From positions 3,631,001-3,695,000 of the forward strand of contig JAWNZC010000314.1 of assembly GCA_035771165.1 (NCBI GenBank): 64,000 nt of DNA. The letters run 5' to 3'. Below the pieces are notes generated by a model that did no database searches, was not told the DNA's origin, and was given only the letters and a program-made list of their open reading frames with translations. The translations under genes were made by a program, and so were the position numbers. Of the stretch, positions 33,031-41,586 are shown in pieces. Origin of the DNA: Paragorgia papillata (taxonomy: Eukaryota > Cnidaria > Anthozoa > Scleralcyonacea > Coralliidae). Numbering within the stretch: position 1 is the stretch's first letter; each line of letters begins with the position of its first letter.

Positions 33031-33114
33031 CTGCAACAATGTGAAAATGAAAACAAGCAGCTAAAAAAACAAGTTGCATCAATGGAATCACATGGAAATT
33101 ACACTGAAAGTCAG
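33031..33114 (+). CDS. Zipper exon E (28 codons), copy 1 of 3
   Basis: Acceptor TTGTTTTGACAG|CTGCAACAA and donor GAAAGTCAG|GTACTG; 84 bp, phase 0-0, four heptads. The peptide starts LQQCENENKQLKKQVASMES. Taking the first Leu as a gives L, N, V, G and d gives C, L, M, T. The buried-Asn heptad (N at a, L at d) is shared with the copies at 47130 and 52410. The second half (HGNYTESQ) is less regular than in the 52410 copy. Exon and splice flanks are clearly homologous to those copies, so it arose by exon duplication. Two transposons bracket it within 100 bp. Confidence 0.75.
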
Positions 33115-33137
33115 GTACTGTATACATGTAGTGCATG

Positions 33138-33934
33138 CAGTGCTTTCAATGAGGCGAGCGCGATCGCGCTCGCCCACACGCTCCCAAGTTCGTTCTGCCA
33201 GCGCGATTGATCGCGCTGGCAGATAAGTAATTTGTCATAAAATGCGCTCGCAGATTATCTTCCACTGCCTAGAAATGGAGTAAATAAATGCTCAGTTGTA
33301 TATAATATGAAAATAATGGAATATCTCTTGTTTATTCTGTGCAGGAGTATACAGTCTAGCTTATAACAAAAAACAAATCAATAAACCGGCGGCGTGGTTT
33401 TTGAACAACTTTATGCACGCATATTTACGAATTATGGCATCACAGGGAGATAAATTGTTCTTGGTTTTATTAAATTAACGGGTTTAGATATTAAATATTT
33501 TTAGTTTGTTTCTAGTGGCAGGCTAACTGCACTCTGCAGTGACGTACTGTATTGTCTTGCTGCATATTGTTTAATTGATATTCGTATTATTAAAAGACTA
33601 GCCAAAATCGTCGAAAATGCAAAATAGCGTTCGTTTGCTCACGGGGACGTCCGCTGCATGTTCCGGCGCGGCAATATCGGGATAAACACTACAAAATCTC
33701 AAACTTTATGCTAGTTGTGCAGATGAAAACCACAAATGACACTTAAAACATTGGTTTGAAGTTCATTTTTATGATAATAGACTGTTAAAATTGACCCAGG
33801 AAACGTAACAGGAAGTCATCAACATAAACCAGCGCTGTTTTTCAAGAAAAACCAAATCGCGCTGCCCAGTTGTGAAATCTGCTCTGGCGAGCGCGATCCA
33901 TCGCGCTGGCGTATTTTATTCATTGAAAGCACTG
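33138..33934. mobile_element. Element with CAGTGCTTTCAATGA termini and CpG-rich hairpins
   Basis: Left CAGTGCTTTCAATGAGGCGA, right TATTTTATTCATTGAAAGCACTG split by a TGCATG target duplication (33132-33137 and 33935-33940). Subterminal hairpins contain GCGCGATTGATCGCGCTGG and GAGCGCGATCCATCGCGC. 797 bp, non-coding, 23 bp after the donor of exon E. Superfamily not assigned; TSD 6 bp, or 7 if a shared G is counted. Confidence 0.75.
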
Positions 33935-33959
33935 TGCATGTTTAAACTGAATATACCTG

Positions 33960-34660
33960 GTCAGTTGAGCTTTAATACCGGGTGAACATCCAGTGGGCCC
34001 CTTGCCTGTCAGGGGCCCCCTTTCAGTAGCCTGTGTGCAGACTCATATTACATCTTGACGTTAGTTATGAGTCAGCACGCAGGCTACCTTTCAGCCCTTA
34101 AATTTTTTTTGACTTTGTAAAACTAAAAAAATAGACACACAATGTGTGCATGTGTCCAAGTGCTGATGTATTTGAGAAACTCGGGACTAGTTAAAGCTTC
34201 ATGATAAGCATTAGCACTACATACATCAGTATAGCAGTCACTAGAATTGACGGTGCCGAAAAAGATGGTGGTGGTACGTTTAACCACAATGCTTTGCAAC
34301 CTCAAATCAGCTCAAATAACAACTAAACATTGTTTATCATGCTAAGATGGATTAAGTAAACAAGAAGTTCATTCCTACCAAAGTTGATCGTTTTAAAACT
34401 ATATCTTCCAGTAATAGCGTATCGTCGAGCTGCTATTTATAGCACAAAATGCGGTCAAACAAACCAAATTGACTTTCAAATTATTGCAAATGAGCCATTA
34501 TCTATTGTTCGGACTGCAAGAATTATGGGTAAAAGCGGACAAACCTAAACAGTGACGTCATCACGACGGAGCGCTATTCTGCAAGAAAAAATATTTACTG
34601 CACGCAAAGGATTGTTGTTAAATGTACAAGTCTCCAAAGAGCCGAGTCCAAAAGCAATAA
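33960..34660. other. Intron sequence, nothing recognised
   Basis: No exon or repeat boundary identified. The minus-strand ORF 34123-34305 has no coding features. Confidence 0.45.
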
Positions 34661-34663
34661 GCT

Positions 34664-34725
34664 ACTGTTACATGATGCGATTTTTCTTGCAACTTGCAAC
34701 AAATTTACCCATAGAGGGGTGTTAC
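34664..34725. repeat. Left end of a CTGTTACA-family MITE, interrupted
   Basis: AGCTACTGTTACATGATGCG then TTTTTCTTGCAACTTGCAAC matches the left terminus of the element at 15311. It is cut at GGGTGTTAC by the hAT-like element starting CACTGACCTG at 34726. The right half is not found next to the distal end of that insertion. Confidence 0.65.
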
Positions 34726-34848
34726 CACTGACCTGTATATAACTGGACTGTGTGAAAAAGTGTGACCATTTTCAGTTTCAAAATGGCGGCATTTGTAATG
34801 ATCGCTGACCGATACCTAAGGACCGGACTGTTAACACAAGGTATTTAA

Positions 34849-36043
34849 AGAGGGTGGTAAAGGGGGGGAGGGGGGGGGGGGGTACGGATCACGTTTCACG
34901 GGAAATAAAAAAGTCATTTCTCATTTCACGGATAAGAAATCTGCCATTTCACGTTTCACAAACAATTACGGGAACGTTTAATCAACTCTGTGACAATTAT
35001 TCACAGAAGGCGAAGTAGATTGAAACTCATATTCTTCAGAATCAGGAGTGGATTTAGGATTTTGAAAACGTCAAACGTTGTGGTCCACACTTGTAGGGTG
35101 GTCCAGGGGCATGCTCCCTCGCAAATTTTTGAAATTGGGGTCTCTAAAATGGCATTTCCCGCGATCTGACTGCACATTTGAGCAAAATTTTGAAACTTTT
35201 AAAACATATTTTTAATGGCACATTTTATCATTTTTACAAAAGATTTTGTCCAAGTTGGATGTTTTCTAAACTTTAATGAGAAAATTATACAGCATTTTAT
35301 TATATAGATGCGAGTGTTTTTCTAGAGAATATGCAGTGTCGTATTTTCCATATCCTCACTAGTGAAGATATCGATGACGTCATTAAGAATTTTACCTCTT
35401 TTTACATTGAATCTATATAATAAAAAGAAAATTACACGTTGGCTTGAAGATATGAATTTTATCTTCTCGTGGTAAAAACGATATTTTACTTATTCGCTAT
35501 GCTCATTCGTAAAATATTGTTTTCACCACTCGAAGATAAAATCCATATCTTCGCACCACCGTGTAATATCCTCTATTTATACACTAAAATATTAGTTAGC
35601 CAAACGAGACAGACGCAAACACCCATGCTTTCTAAAAATAGTACTGACAATACTGACCATAATGATCGAGGGCTCTGGGGAACGGTAGGCATAGGGGACC
35701 CTAGATCGTGGACGCGCGAGCGAGTATCGATATATAGACAAAGGGCGCTATAATATAGACTATATAAGCGAGAGACTTTGGCAAGTCTAGGAGAACGATG
35801 GCTCTCGCAGATCAGAACAAATTAAACTTATAATCTTAAAAATTATAAAATACATGATACTTAATCACAGTTCACGACAACTTCAGTACTTTATTCTCAT
35901 TTCACGGACAATTATTATCGACAATCACGGCTCACGGCTGGAATACAAATCGCGTTTCACGACACAAAATTCCGACATTTCACAGTTCACAAGAAAATAT
36001 ATTGGCAATTCACGGCTCAAGAAAATACCCTTTACCACCCTCT
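34849..36043. mobile_element. TTAA element with subterminal TTCACG repeats
   Basis: Termini AGAGGGTGGTAAAGGG and CCCTTTACCACCCTCT are flanked by TTAA (34845-34848, 36044-36047; the longer reading is TTTAAA on both sides). The empty site is preserved in the related copy at 48113-48523 (TATTTAAAATTGC, inverted near 48357), confirming the boundaries. Both subterminal regions carry many short TTTCACG / TTCACGGCTCACGG words, as expected for transposase-binding repeats. No ORF of note; the 94-codon ORF at 35469 has no coding character. A run of Gs lies just inside the left end. Confidence 0.85.
35040..35235 (+). repeat. Interspersed repeat, copy 1 (inside the TTAA element)
   Basis: ATTTTTGAAATTGGGGTCTC...GGCATTTCCCGC...TGAGCAAAATTTT...TTTTTAATGGCACATT matches 54475-54600 in the same orientation with scattered differences. 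Confidence 0.65.
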
Positions 36044-36639
36044 TTAAAATTGCATATTTTAGACAAGAAACTCGTCGTTACTCGTTAGGTGTTTTATAGT
36101 CCGGTAAACGAAGAGATTTCCATCGTCCGTCTATTTTCACATCGTTAAAACAAGAAAGCCGACGAACTACCAGACGGTCCAGACTGGGACAATGGAAGAC
36201 CGTCAAAATCGGTCAGTCAGAAGCCTTTCGTCTTCTAAAATCGAGTTATAACGACACTTGGAAAAGGTTAATAATAATTGATAAAGACACTCTAAGGAGA
36301 ACTCACTCGGCTACGCCTCGCTTGTTTACGATTTTCTCGTGTTCTTCATCGCTTGCCTTCTTTATACAAAATGTTTTAGAACTTCCATATATTAATTGTT
36401 TATTTTATTGCTAATTATTCGTGCCGTACACCCCGGACGTCTTATAGAGCTACAAGCCTACAGCAATAATCACCCTAGTAATTATGTCAGAGGTACAATA
36501 AGTCTCTTATGAGTCTTATCATGAAAGTGTTGGTCTGACAAATAATTCAGTACGCCTTTTCAGGCACGCGTTTAATAATAAAACAGCACCAAAAATCGGT
36601 TTTTAAGATTTTAATAATTATTATTATATAAAATAGAGT

Positions 36640-37225
36640 GTTTTATGTAATATATCATACACGAGGAGGAGTGTTTCATCAGGATATCCAAACACCGAGA
36701 CTTTTGTTGAAAACCGAGGCGAAGCCGAGGTTTTTTAACAAATTTCGAGGTGTTTGGAATCCTGATGAAACACTCTTCCGAGTGTATGATATACTGTAGC
36801 TTCTCAAACAGATCAGTATTTTAAGAGAAAATCGAGGCGAAAGTTGGCTTAATTTATGTAATTTCTTCCTCCGATATCCAAACCACCGTCTCGGTACTGA
36901 TTTCCTTTGTTTTCGGCTCATGAATTATTAATGAGTTTGAGAAGTACTATTTATAAACCGCGCAGGAGGGCTTTATCGGATATAAAACACGAGGCGATAG
37001 CCGAGTGTTTTAGAGCCAATAAAGCCCGTACTGCAAGGTTTTTAAATGGCTTCTAAAAAGAATCACTTCATACGTTCATTGGCGTAGTAATTTTGAAAAT
37101 TAAGCTTATCTCAGCCCTTAAAAACCAGCGAGAAACTTAGAGCGAGTCTATATCACATATATAGATCCGATACGCTCATGATTTTTTTTTGTGTTTTCCT
37201 CATGAATTATTAATGAATTTTAGAA
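36640..37225. repeat. ATTCATGAGG-family hairpins (reverse orientation), two modules
   Basis: ATATATCATACACGAGGAGGAGTGTT...CCGAGGCGAAGCCGAGG...TCATGAATTATTAATGAGTT at 36651-36940, followed by a second module at 36945-37216 (TATAAAACACGAGG...TCCTCATGAATTATTAATGA). Each module has a CGAGGCGA.AGCCGAG hairpin. Confidence 0.65.
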
Positions 37226-37247
37226 TGATTTTCCGCCACTAATAAAA

Positions 37248-37306
37248 GTGATAATCTCACATGTGCGATTATTTATGATAATCGCACATGTGACGATTAT
37301 CGCTGA
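37248..37306. repeat. Short palindrome GATAATCGCACATGTG
   Basis: AGTGATAATCTCACATGTGC and GCACATGTGACGATTATCGC fold as an almost perfect 28-bp-arm hairpin. Confidence 0.75.
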
Positions 37307-37374
37307 ATCAGCATTATAGTTTAATGCAATTTTTGCAAAGCAAATAGGACAATTTTTTTATATAATAAACAGAA

Positions 37375-37512
37375 CAATACATGGATGCTTGGAAATATGA
37401 AATTTATTTCTCGTGTTATGTCACTCGTTCGCTTCGCTCACTCGTGAGATATCCTGGTCAACACTCGAAATAAATTTCATATTTCCGCACATCCCATGTA
37501 TTATTCTCTATA
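37375..37512. repeat. Hairpin element, GGAAATATGAAATTTATTTC arms, copy 2
   Basis: Opposite orientation to 20626-20765. Arms GGAAATATGAAATTTATTTC and GAAATAAATTTCATATTTCC, with inner CACTCGTTCGCTTCGC / CACTCGTGAGATATC. Confidence 0.75.
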
Positions 37513-37720
37513 TATTGACCCCTCCACACGTAACAGTTCTATGTGAAGACAATGTCATTGTGTTATTGAATTTAACAAACTGTTTTCATCGGACTAGTAG
37601 CGAGGTTAAGTTCGACTTCCGATGCGAGTAACCAATACTGAATACGGTTCTGACCTTGCGCAGTAGATCATTTAACGACGGCGTATGGGATATCGGTAGT
37701 CAACACTTCCTAAGTAGACC

Positions 37721-38136
37721 AAATATCGTTCCCAGAGCCCACGTTCCCCACTCGGGAAACGAGAGACTGGGATAATCCGTTTCAAATCACAGGATTCTTG
37801 TTATTCCGGTTGAGGTACGCATGCGTAAATATCCGAGCGGAATCTGGATAGTATGTTCTCCTTGTTTGACTTTTCCTCAAACAAGTCAATGGGGTTGCTG
37901 GCGAAGCTCGAATTACAGCACCTACACACATACGGCGAAGATATCGATCGCGACAACGTCTTCATTGGAGTTTTGTCGTCCGACATCTTTGTTATTTTTG
38001 TTTTATTAATTCTACTTCCGGTCACTTCAGACCAACTCATGCTCACTATTCAGCCAATAACGTAACGATTTGAAACGGATTATCCCAGAGTCTCTCGGTT
38101 CCCGGGTGCGGAACGTGGGCTCTGGGAACGAGATTG
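37721..38136. mobile_element. Deleted transposon with 9-bp TSD and retained N-terminal ORF (Mutator-like)
   Basis: A 9-bp duplication AAGTAGACC flanks the element exactly (37712-37720, 38137-38145). The TIRs of about 65 bp read ATCGTTCCCAGAGCCCACGT on the left and ACGTGGGCTCTGGGAACGAG on the right, then GGGATAATCCGTTTCAAATC on the left against its inverse at about 38071. A 9-bp TSD with long TIRs fits Mutator-like elements. The 270-bp core is almost entirely the minus-strand ORF at 37801-38040. Confidence 0.78.
37801..38040 (-). pseudogene. zf-AD-like N-terminal fragment of a transposon protein
   Basis: The minus-strand frame has ATG at 38040, with a more internal ATG giving MSDDKTPMKTLSRSISSPYV. 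Then VCRCCNSSFASNPIDLFEEK supplies one CxxC pair, and the frame ends 27 codons later in CVPQPE and a stop. A single N-terminal CxxC followed by a helix-forming IDLF.EKS.KENI block resembles the first half of zf-AD-type domains seen on multicopy coral proteins. The second cysteine pair would lie in a missing exon. The ORF is confined to the element core, so it is the left-over 5' end of the element's own gene. Two + strand ORFs over the same bases are shadows. Confidence 0.5.
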
Positions 38137-38198
38137 AAGTAGACCTAACTTCAGAAGTCAGTTTGATGGGATGATACAGACCGAATATGGGATCTAAT

Positions 38199-38375
38199 AA
38201 AGATTAATATTGGCATTTACACTCGATGAAATGTAGAGGAAAATTGCGATGGTGATATTACGAGTGTCGATTATTTCTAAGACCCGACCGAGACCAGTTG
38301 CGAAAAATGCAACTACCGGGCCTTCGGCGGGAATCGAACCCACGACCCTGGGAAACTAGTCCAGCGCCCTAACCG
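38199..38375 (-). repeat. tRNA-derived SINE, left arm of an inverted pair
   Basis: Minus-strand tRNA-like head (GGTTAGGGCGCTGGACTAGT, B box GGGTTCGATTCCCGCC) followed by GGCCCGGTAGTTGCATTTTTC and a tail ending ATGCCAATATTAATCTTT. The same unit is on the + strand at 38731-38911, giving 175-bp inverted arms. Not a functional tRNA: the acceptor stem is not closed. Confidence 0.75.
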
Positions 38376-38389
38376 ACTGGGCCACGAAG

Positions 38390-38633
38390 CATAGAGATCA
38401 CATAAATACTAGAGGGGGCGTTGGCGGGAAAATTTGGTAACCACATGGCAGCCGCCATTACCTATGATATTTCAGTCAATTGGTTGGCAAATGTACGAAA
38501 CCCAGTCCTTTGCCAACCAACGCGCCTAATGTTTGCCTCCAAAAAAATCCAAGATGGCGGCGTTCAATTGGTTACCCACGGTTGACTGAAATTAAGATAG
38601 GATGCCCCCTCTAGTATTTATATGATCTCTATG
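38390..38633. mobile_element. hAT-type MITE with 8-bp TSD and preserved empty site
   Basis: CCACGAAG is duplicated at 38382-38389 and 38634-38641. Termini CATAGAGATCACATAAATAC and GTATTTATATGATCTCTATG; inner CTAGAGGGGGC / GCCCCCTCTAG and GGTTGGCAAA / TTTGCCAACC. The target SINE is present without the insertion at 39190-39310 (GGGCCACGAAGGCCGTTGCC), which proves the insertion and the TSD length. 244 bp, non-coding. Confidence 0.9.
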
Positions 38634-38730
38634 CCACGAAGGCCGTTGCCGAGAGCTTGGTCATGAGTTCTAGTATATATGAGATGTCGGTGAATGTATA
38701 GGGTATATTAAAGATAAATATTGGCATTTA

Positions 38731-38911
38731 GGGCGGTTAGGGCGCTGGACTAGTTTTCCAGGGTCGTGGGTTCGATTCCCGCCGAAGGCCCGGTAGTTGC
38801 ATTTTTCGCAACTGGTCTCGGTCGGGTCTTAGAAATAATCGACACACGTAATATCACCATCGCAATTTTCCTCTACATTTCATCGAGTGTAAATGCCAAT
38901 ATTAATCTTTA
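38731..38911 (+). repeat. tRNA-derived SINE, right arm of an inverted pair
   Basis: GGCGGTTAGGGCGCTGGACT, B box inside GTCGTGGGTTCGATTCCCGC, GGCCCGGTAGTTGCATTTTT, then a tail to AATATTAATCTTT. Upstream TTGGCATTTAGGGCGG shows that the tRNA head is fused to a piece of the tail. Confidence 0.75.
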
Positions 38912-39073
38912 GTTTATTCATGCATAAATTATCTTTGATGTGCCGCGGTTAATAAATAGGTTATTGACCTTGCATATTAAATGACCTACTATATCGCTTT
39001 AAAACTACGTCTAGAATACCATTTTTTTGTTAAATAACGACAAATATCGTCTGTGTCATGAATAAACTAAGTC

Positions 39074-39177
39074 GGTTAGTGACCTTAACCTCGGTCACTA
39101 CGCTGGTTATTACCCTCGGGCCTGCGGCCCTCGGGGTTAATAACCAGCGTAGTGACCTCGGTTTCGGTCACTAACCT
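39074..39177. repeat. Long hairpin GGTTATTACCCTCGGGCC
   Basis: GGTTAGTGACC...CGGTCACTACGCTGGTTATT...CCCTCGGGCC TGC GGCCCTCGGGG...AATAACCAGCGTAGTGACC...GGTCACTAACC. About 50-bp arms around TGC; the same end-hairpin style as the CGAGG elements elsewhere. Confidence 0.8.
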
Positions 39178-39189
39178 ATACTTAATATA

Positions 39190-39320
39190 CCCTGGGAAAC
39201 TAGTCCAGCGCCCTAACCGACTGGGCCACGAAGGCCGTTGCCGAGAGCTTGGCCATGAGTTCTAGTATATATGAGATGGAAGGTAATGCCGGTGAATATA
39301 TATGGTATATACTCTAATTT
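39190..39320 (-). repeat. tRNA-derived SINE fragment (empty-site copy)
   Basis: CCCTGGGAAACTAGTCCAGC...GGGCCACGAAGGCCGTTGCC...ATGAGTTCTAGTATATATGA. Same family as 38199 and 38634-38700, without the MITE at 38390. Confidence 0.75.
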
Positions 39321-39419
39321 TCTTAGCTCTAGGGCGAGAAGAAGTTCTTCCTCGTCTATAATGTCCTCATCATATGCTTGCAGAAGTAAGACGTCTTCGA
39401 GGTTTATGTTACCCGCCAT
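39213..39419 (-). pseudogene. Possible Harbinger-like transposase N-terminus
   Basis: Minus-strand ATG at 39419. The first 36 residues begin MAGNINLEDVLLLQAYDEDI and continue with an acidic, Leu-rich helix (IDEEELLLALELRKLE), after which the frame runs into the SINE fragment. Acidic DEDIIDEEE-LLL heads are what I recall from HARBI1-like proteins of cnidarians. The match is short and from memory. If correct, only the 5' end survives, truncated by the SINE. Confidence 0.35.
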
Positions 39420-39529
39420 GTTTCACAGTTTCAGTATTCGCATTAACAAGCTTATCGGATTTCGAATATGACAACGAAGTGGACATGTAGAAATTCGGTA
39501 TTCATATTCGCATCGGAAGTCGGGCTTAA

Positions 39530-39640
39530 CCTCCCTAGTAAACCGAAGGTCGCAGGTTCGAATCCCATCCTGGCCAAGTAGAGTTTTCTGTACTTGTCCG
39601 GTCTGGTTCGTCACTCTGAGTAACACTTTATTACACCTTT
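39530..39640 (+). repeat. tRNA-derived SINE fragment, same tail as at 19370
   Basis: CCGAAGGTCGCAGGTTCGAA then CCAAGTAGAGTTTTCTGTAC and GAGTAACACTTTATTACACC. B box intact, A box missing. Confidence 0.65.
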
Positions 39641-39829
39641 TGCCCTTCATTTAAAGAAATAAAACGGTCAATAAAACTAAAGGATGTTCAATAACGCGAA
39701 CCTGTATTTATTGTAATTAATGTATTTCATTAACATGCTTTGCTTTTTAATAATTCATTTACATACAAAAAGTATATTCAATAACATCATTAGGCATTTT
39801 ACATTACATTTAACTTAATAGTTAACAAC

Positions 39830-39965
39830 TAAGGCCATGTCCACATATGTTTTCATAGCGTTTTTATATTGTTCTCGGTCCTCAGGGGAGCAGGAAACAA
39901 TGGTCTCATTACCTGAAACGATATGAAAACGCTACGAAAACGTATACGTGTGGATGGGATCTTAG
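39830..39965. repeat. Short foldback CCATGTCCACAT type
   Basis: TAAGGCCATGTCCACATATG at the left and CGTGTGGATGGGATCTTAGG at the right, with inner TTTTCATAGCG / CGCTACGAAAA. A MITE of about 135 bp, probably with a TWA-type target. Confidence 0.6.
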
Positions 39966-40078
39966 GCCTAGGTCAAACGTCGAACTTTACATGACACGAA
40001 ATCAGTCGAATTGTTTTTGGATCGTCTGAGACGTTCTATCCGTCTAAAGATCGTCTGAAGATCGTCCCTGGGTCAAAC

Positions 40079-40398
40079 CATGTTAATAGAACATATACAT
40101 GGTTTGGAAACTCGTCCAAAGTGATTGTTCTATGTTTTTGTTCAAGTTTATGGAAATTTGTGCAATTTTACGGTATTGTATTTTCTGTATAATGAAGCAG
40201 TCATCCAATAGCAACGATCGGGTTTAATTAGTGAGTTGCTTCATCGTCACGTGTTGTGGTGCTTCATCATCACGTGTCCATAGAATTTACTTCCATATAA
40301 GGAACTCCATTGTCAGTTCAACCACGGTTCAACATGACCATGCTTCATGTTGAAAGACAATAGAGCTTCCAAACCATGTGTATGTTCTATTAACTATG
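40079..40398. mobile_element. CATRGTTAATAGAAC MITE, copy 1 (7-bp TSD)
   Basis: GTCAAAC at 40072-40078 and 40399-40405. Termini CATGTTAATAGAACATATAC and GTATGTTCTATTAACTATG. 320 bp, non-coding. The second copy at 44891-45194 also has a 7-bp TSD. Confidence 0.85.
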
Positions 40399-41026
40399 GT
40401 CAAACGTCGATCTTCTCATGAGCCGAACTAAATGCATAATTTAATTTATATGATAAATTATGATAATATGGATTTTAGTATGAGAGCATGCGTCGTACAC
40501 TATTTTTTGACGCGTGCGAGGGACTGAGAAATCTAAAAACATCATGGCGTCTTTATATGACCAAGTGGATGATTCTCAAGGAGTAATTTTAACTCCCCCT
40601 TTACTCCATTTTAGAGGAGTAAAAACATTTGGCATATTTTAACTCCATTTTCGGAGTTAAAATAACTTCTTCGGGGGAGTAAATTATTTTTAGGGAATAA
40701 TTTTAACTCCCCCTTAAATTTTTTTCTCCATATTTTGACTTTATAAAGTATAAAGAGTGACAGACAAATTCGGCAAGAAAATATATGGCTTTTCTTTTAA
40801 TTCATTTAAAAATCCTTTGCCTATAGTGTAGTTCTGTCATTTGTCTATATGGGTATTAATTTTTTAGTAGATCTGTTAAATTGCCTTTGAGAAAACGTTC
40901 TTTGAGTTGAGTTAGGTAGACTTGGAAAACATTTTGTCCAAAATAAAAGAGTGTTTATTATAAATATTAGACCACTGACCTTCAGAGTGTTACAAAGTAA
41001 TTGGCGAAAATTAGGTTTTAGTCTTA

Positions 41027-41430
41027 GACCCCGTTTGCACGATGCCGGTACAATTTGAAAACGGAACAAAATCATGCCGTTGTGTAAATACAGGCCAAAA
41101 AGTTTTCGTTTACACGGTTCCGATATAATATAATGACGGATTAGCATGTGACTATTCTCTTAATTCCAATGAGAATTGAGAAGACTTTGTGAATACTGCT
41201 GACCCGAATACTGTGGTCGTATATATCGTGATTACCGTCATCAAACTGTTACGGCACGGGCGTTTACACGATACCGGTTAGTGTTCCGTTTTCATTTCAT
41301 GCCGTCAAGGAACCCGTCTTCATTTTGTGCCGTTTTCATGTCATTTTTGTGTCGGTATCGTGTAAACGCAAGGCCTAAACGGCATGATTATGTTCCGTTT
41401 TCAAATTGACCGGTATCGTGTAAACGGGTC
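41027..41430. mobile_element. PIF/Harbinger-type MITE, copy 1
   Basis: TTA at 41024-41026 and 41431-41433. Left GACCCCGTTTGCACGATGCC, right TATCGTGTAAACGGGTC, with long arms (GGTACAATTTGAAAACGG / CCGTTTTCAAATTGACC). A 3-bp TTA TSD is typical of PIF/Harbinger. 404 bp. Copy 2 is at 48744-49146. Confidence 0.85.
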
Positions 41431-41436
41431 TTAGCA

Positions 41437-41523
41437 AGCTCGGATGGCGCAGTGGATAAGGTTGACGTCTAGACACGCCCTGTGTAATCGACCTCGTGGG
41501 ATCGATTCGGGTGAGGTGCAACC
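41437..41523 (+). tRNA. tRNA-like sequence, probably SINE head rather than a gene
   Basis: A-box-like TGGCGCAGTGG (41445) and B-box-like GGATCGATTCG (41499) in a stretch GCTCGGATGGCGCAGTGGAT ... GTGAGGTGCAACC, then a T-run (Pol III terminator-like). The spacing between boxes is slightly long and the acceptor ends do not pair well. It is best read as a tRNA-derived repeat or a decayed tRNA. It directly follows the MITE TSD. Confidence 0.4.
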
Positions 41524-41586
41524 TTTTTTCCTTTTTTTTTTACTCCAAAACAGGAGTAATTTTTACTCCCTAATATGGGTTATTTT

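Larger units (their letters stand above)
34726..36560. mobile_element. hAT-like element (CACTGACC family) interrupted by a TTAA element
   Basis: Left terminus CACTGACCTGTATATAACTG, then GTGTGACCATTTTCAGTTTC and GCTGACCGATACCTAAGGAC up to GTATTTAAA. After the insertion, AAATTGCATATTTTAGACAA resumes and the element continues through CGACGAACTACCAGACGGTC. Further sequence to about 36560 matches 42190-42490 inverted. The uninterrupted copy at 48113-48523 lies in the opposite orientation. The right terminus of this copy is lost. Confidence 0.75.

Noticed and set aside
38317..38389. Genuine tRNA gene on the minus strand
   Set aside because: The A and B boxes are good, but the acceptor ends do not pair and the same unit is repeated as a dispersed element.
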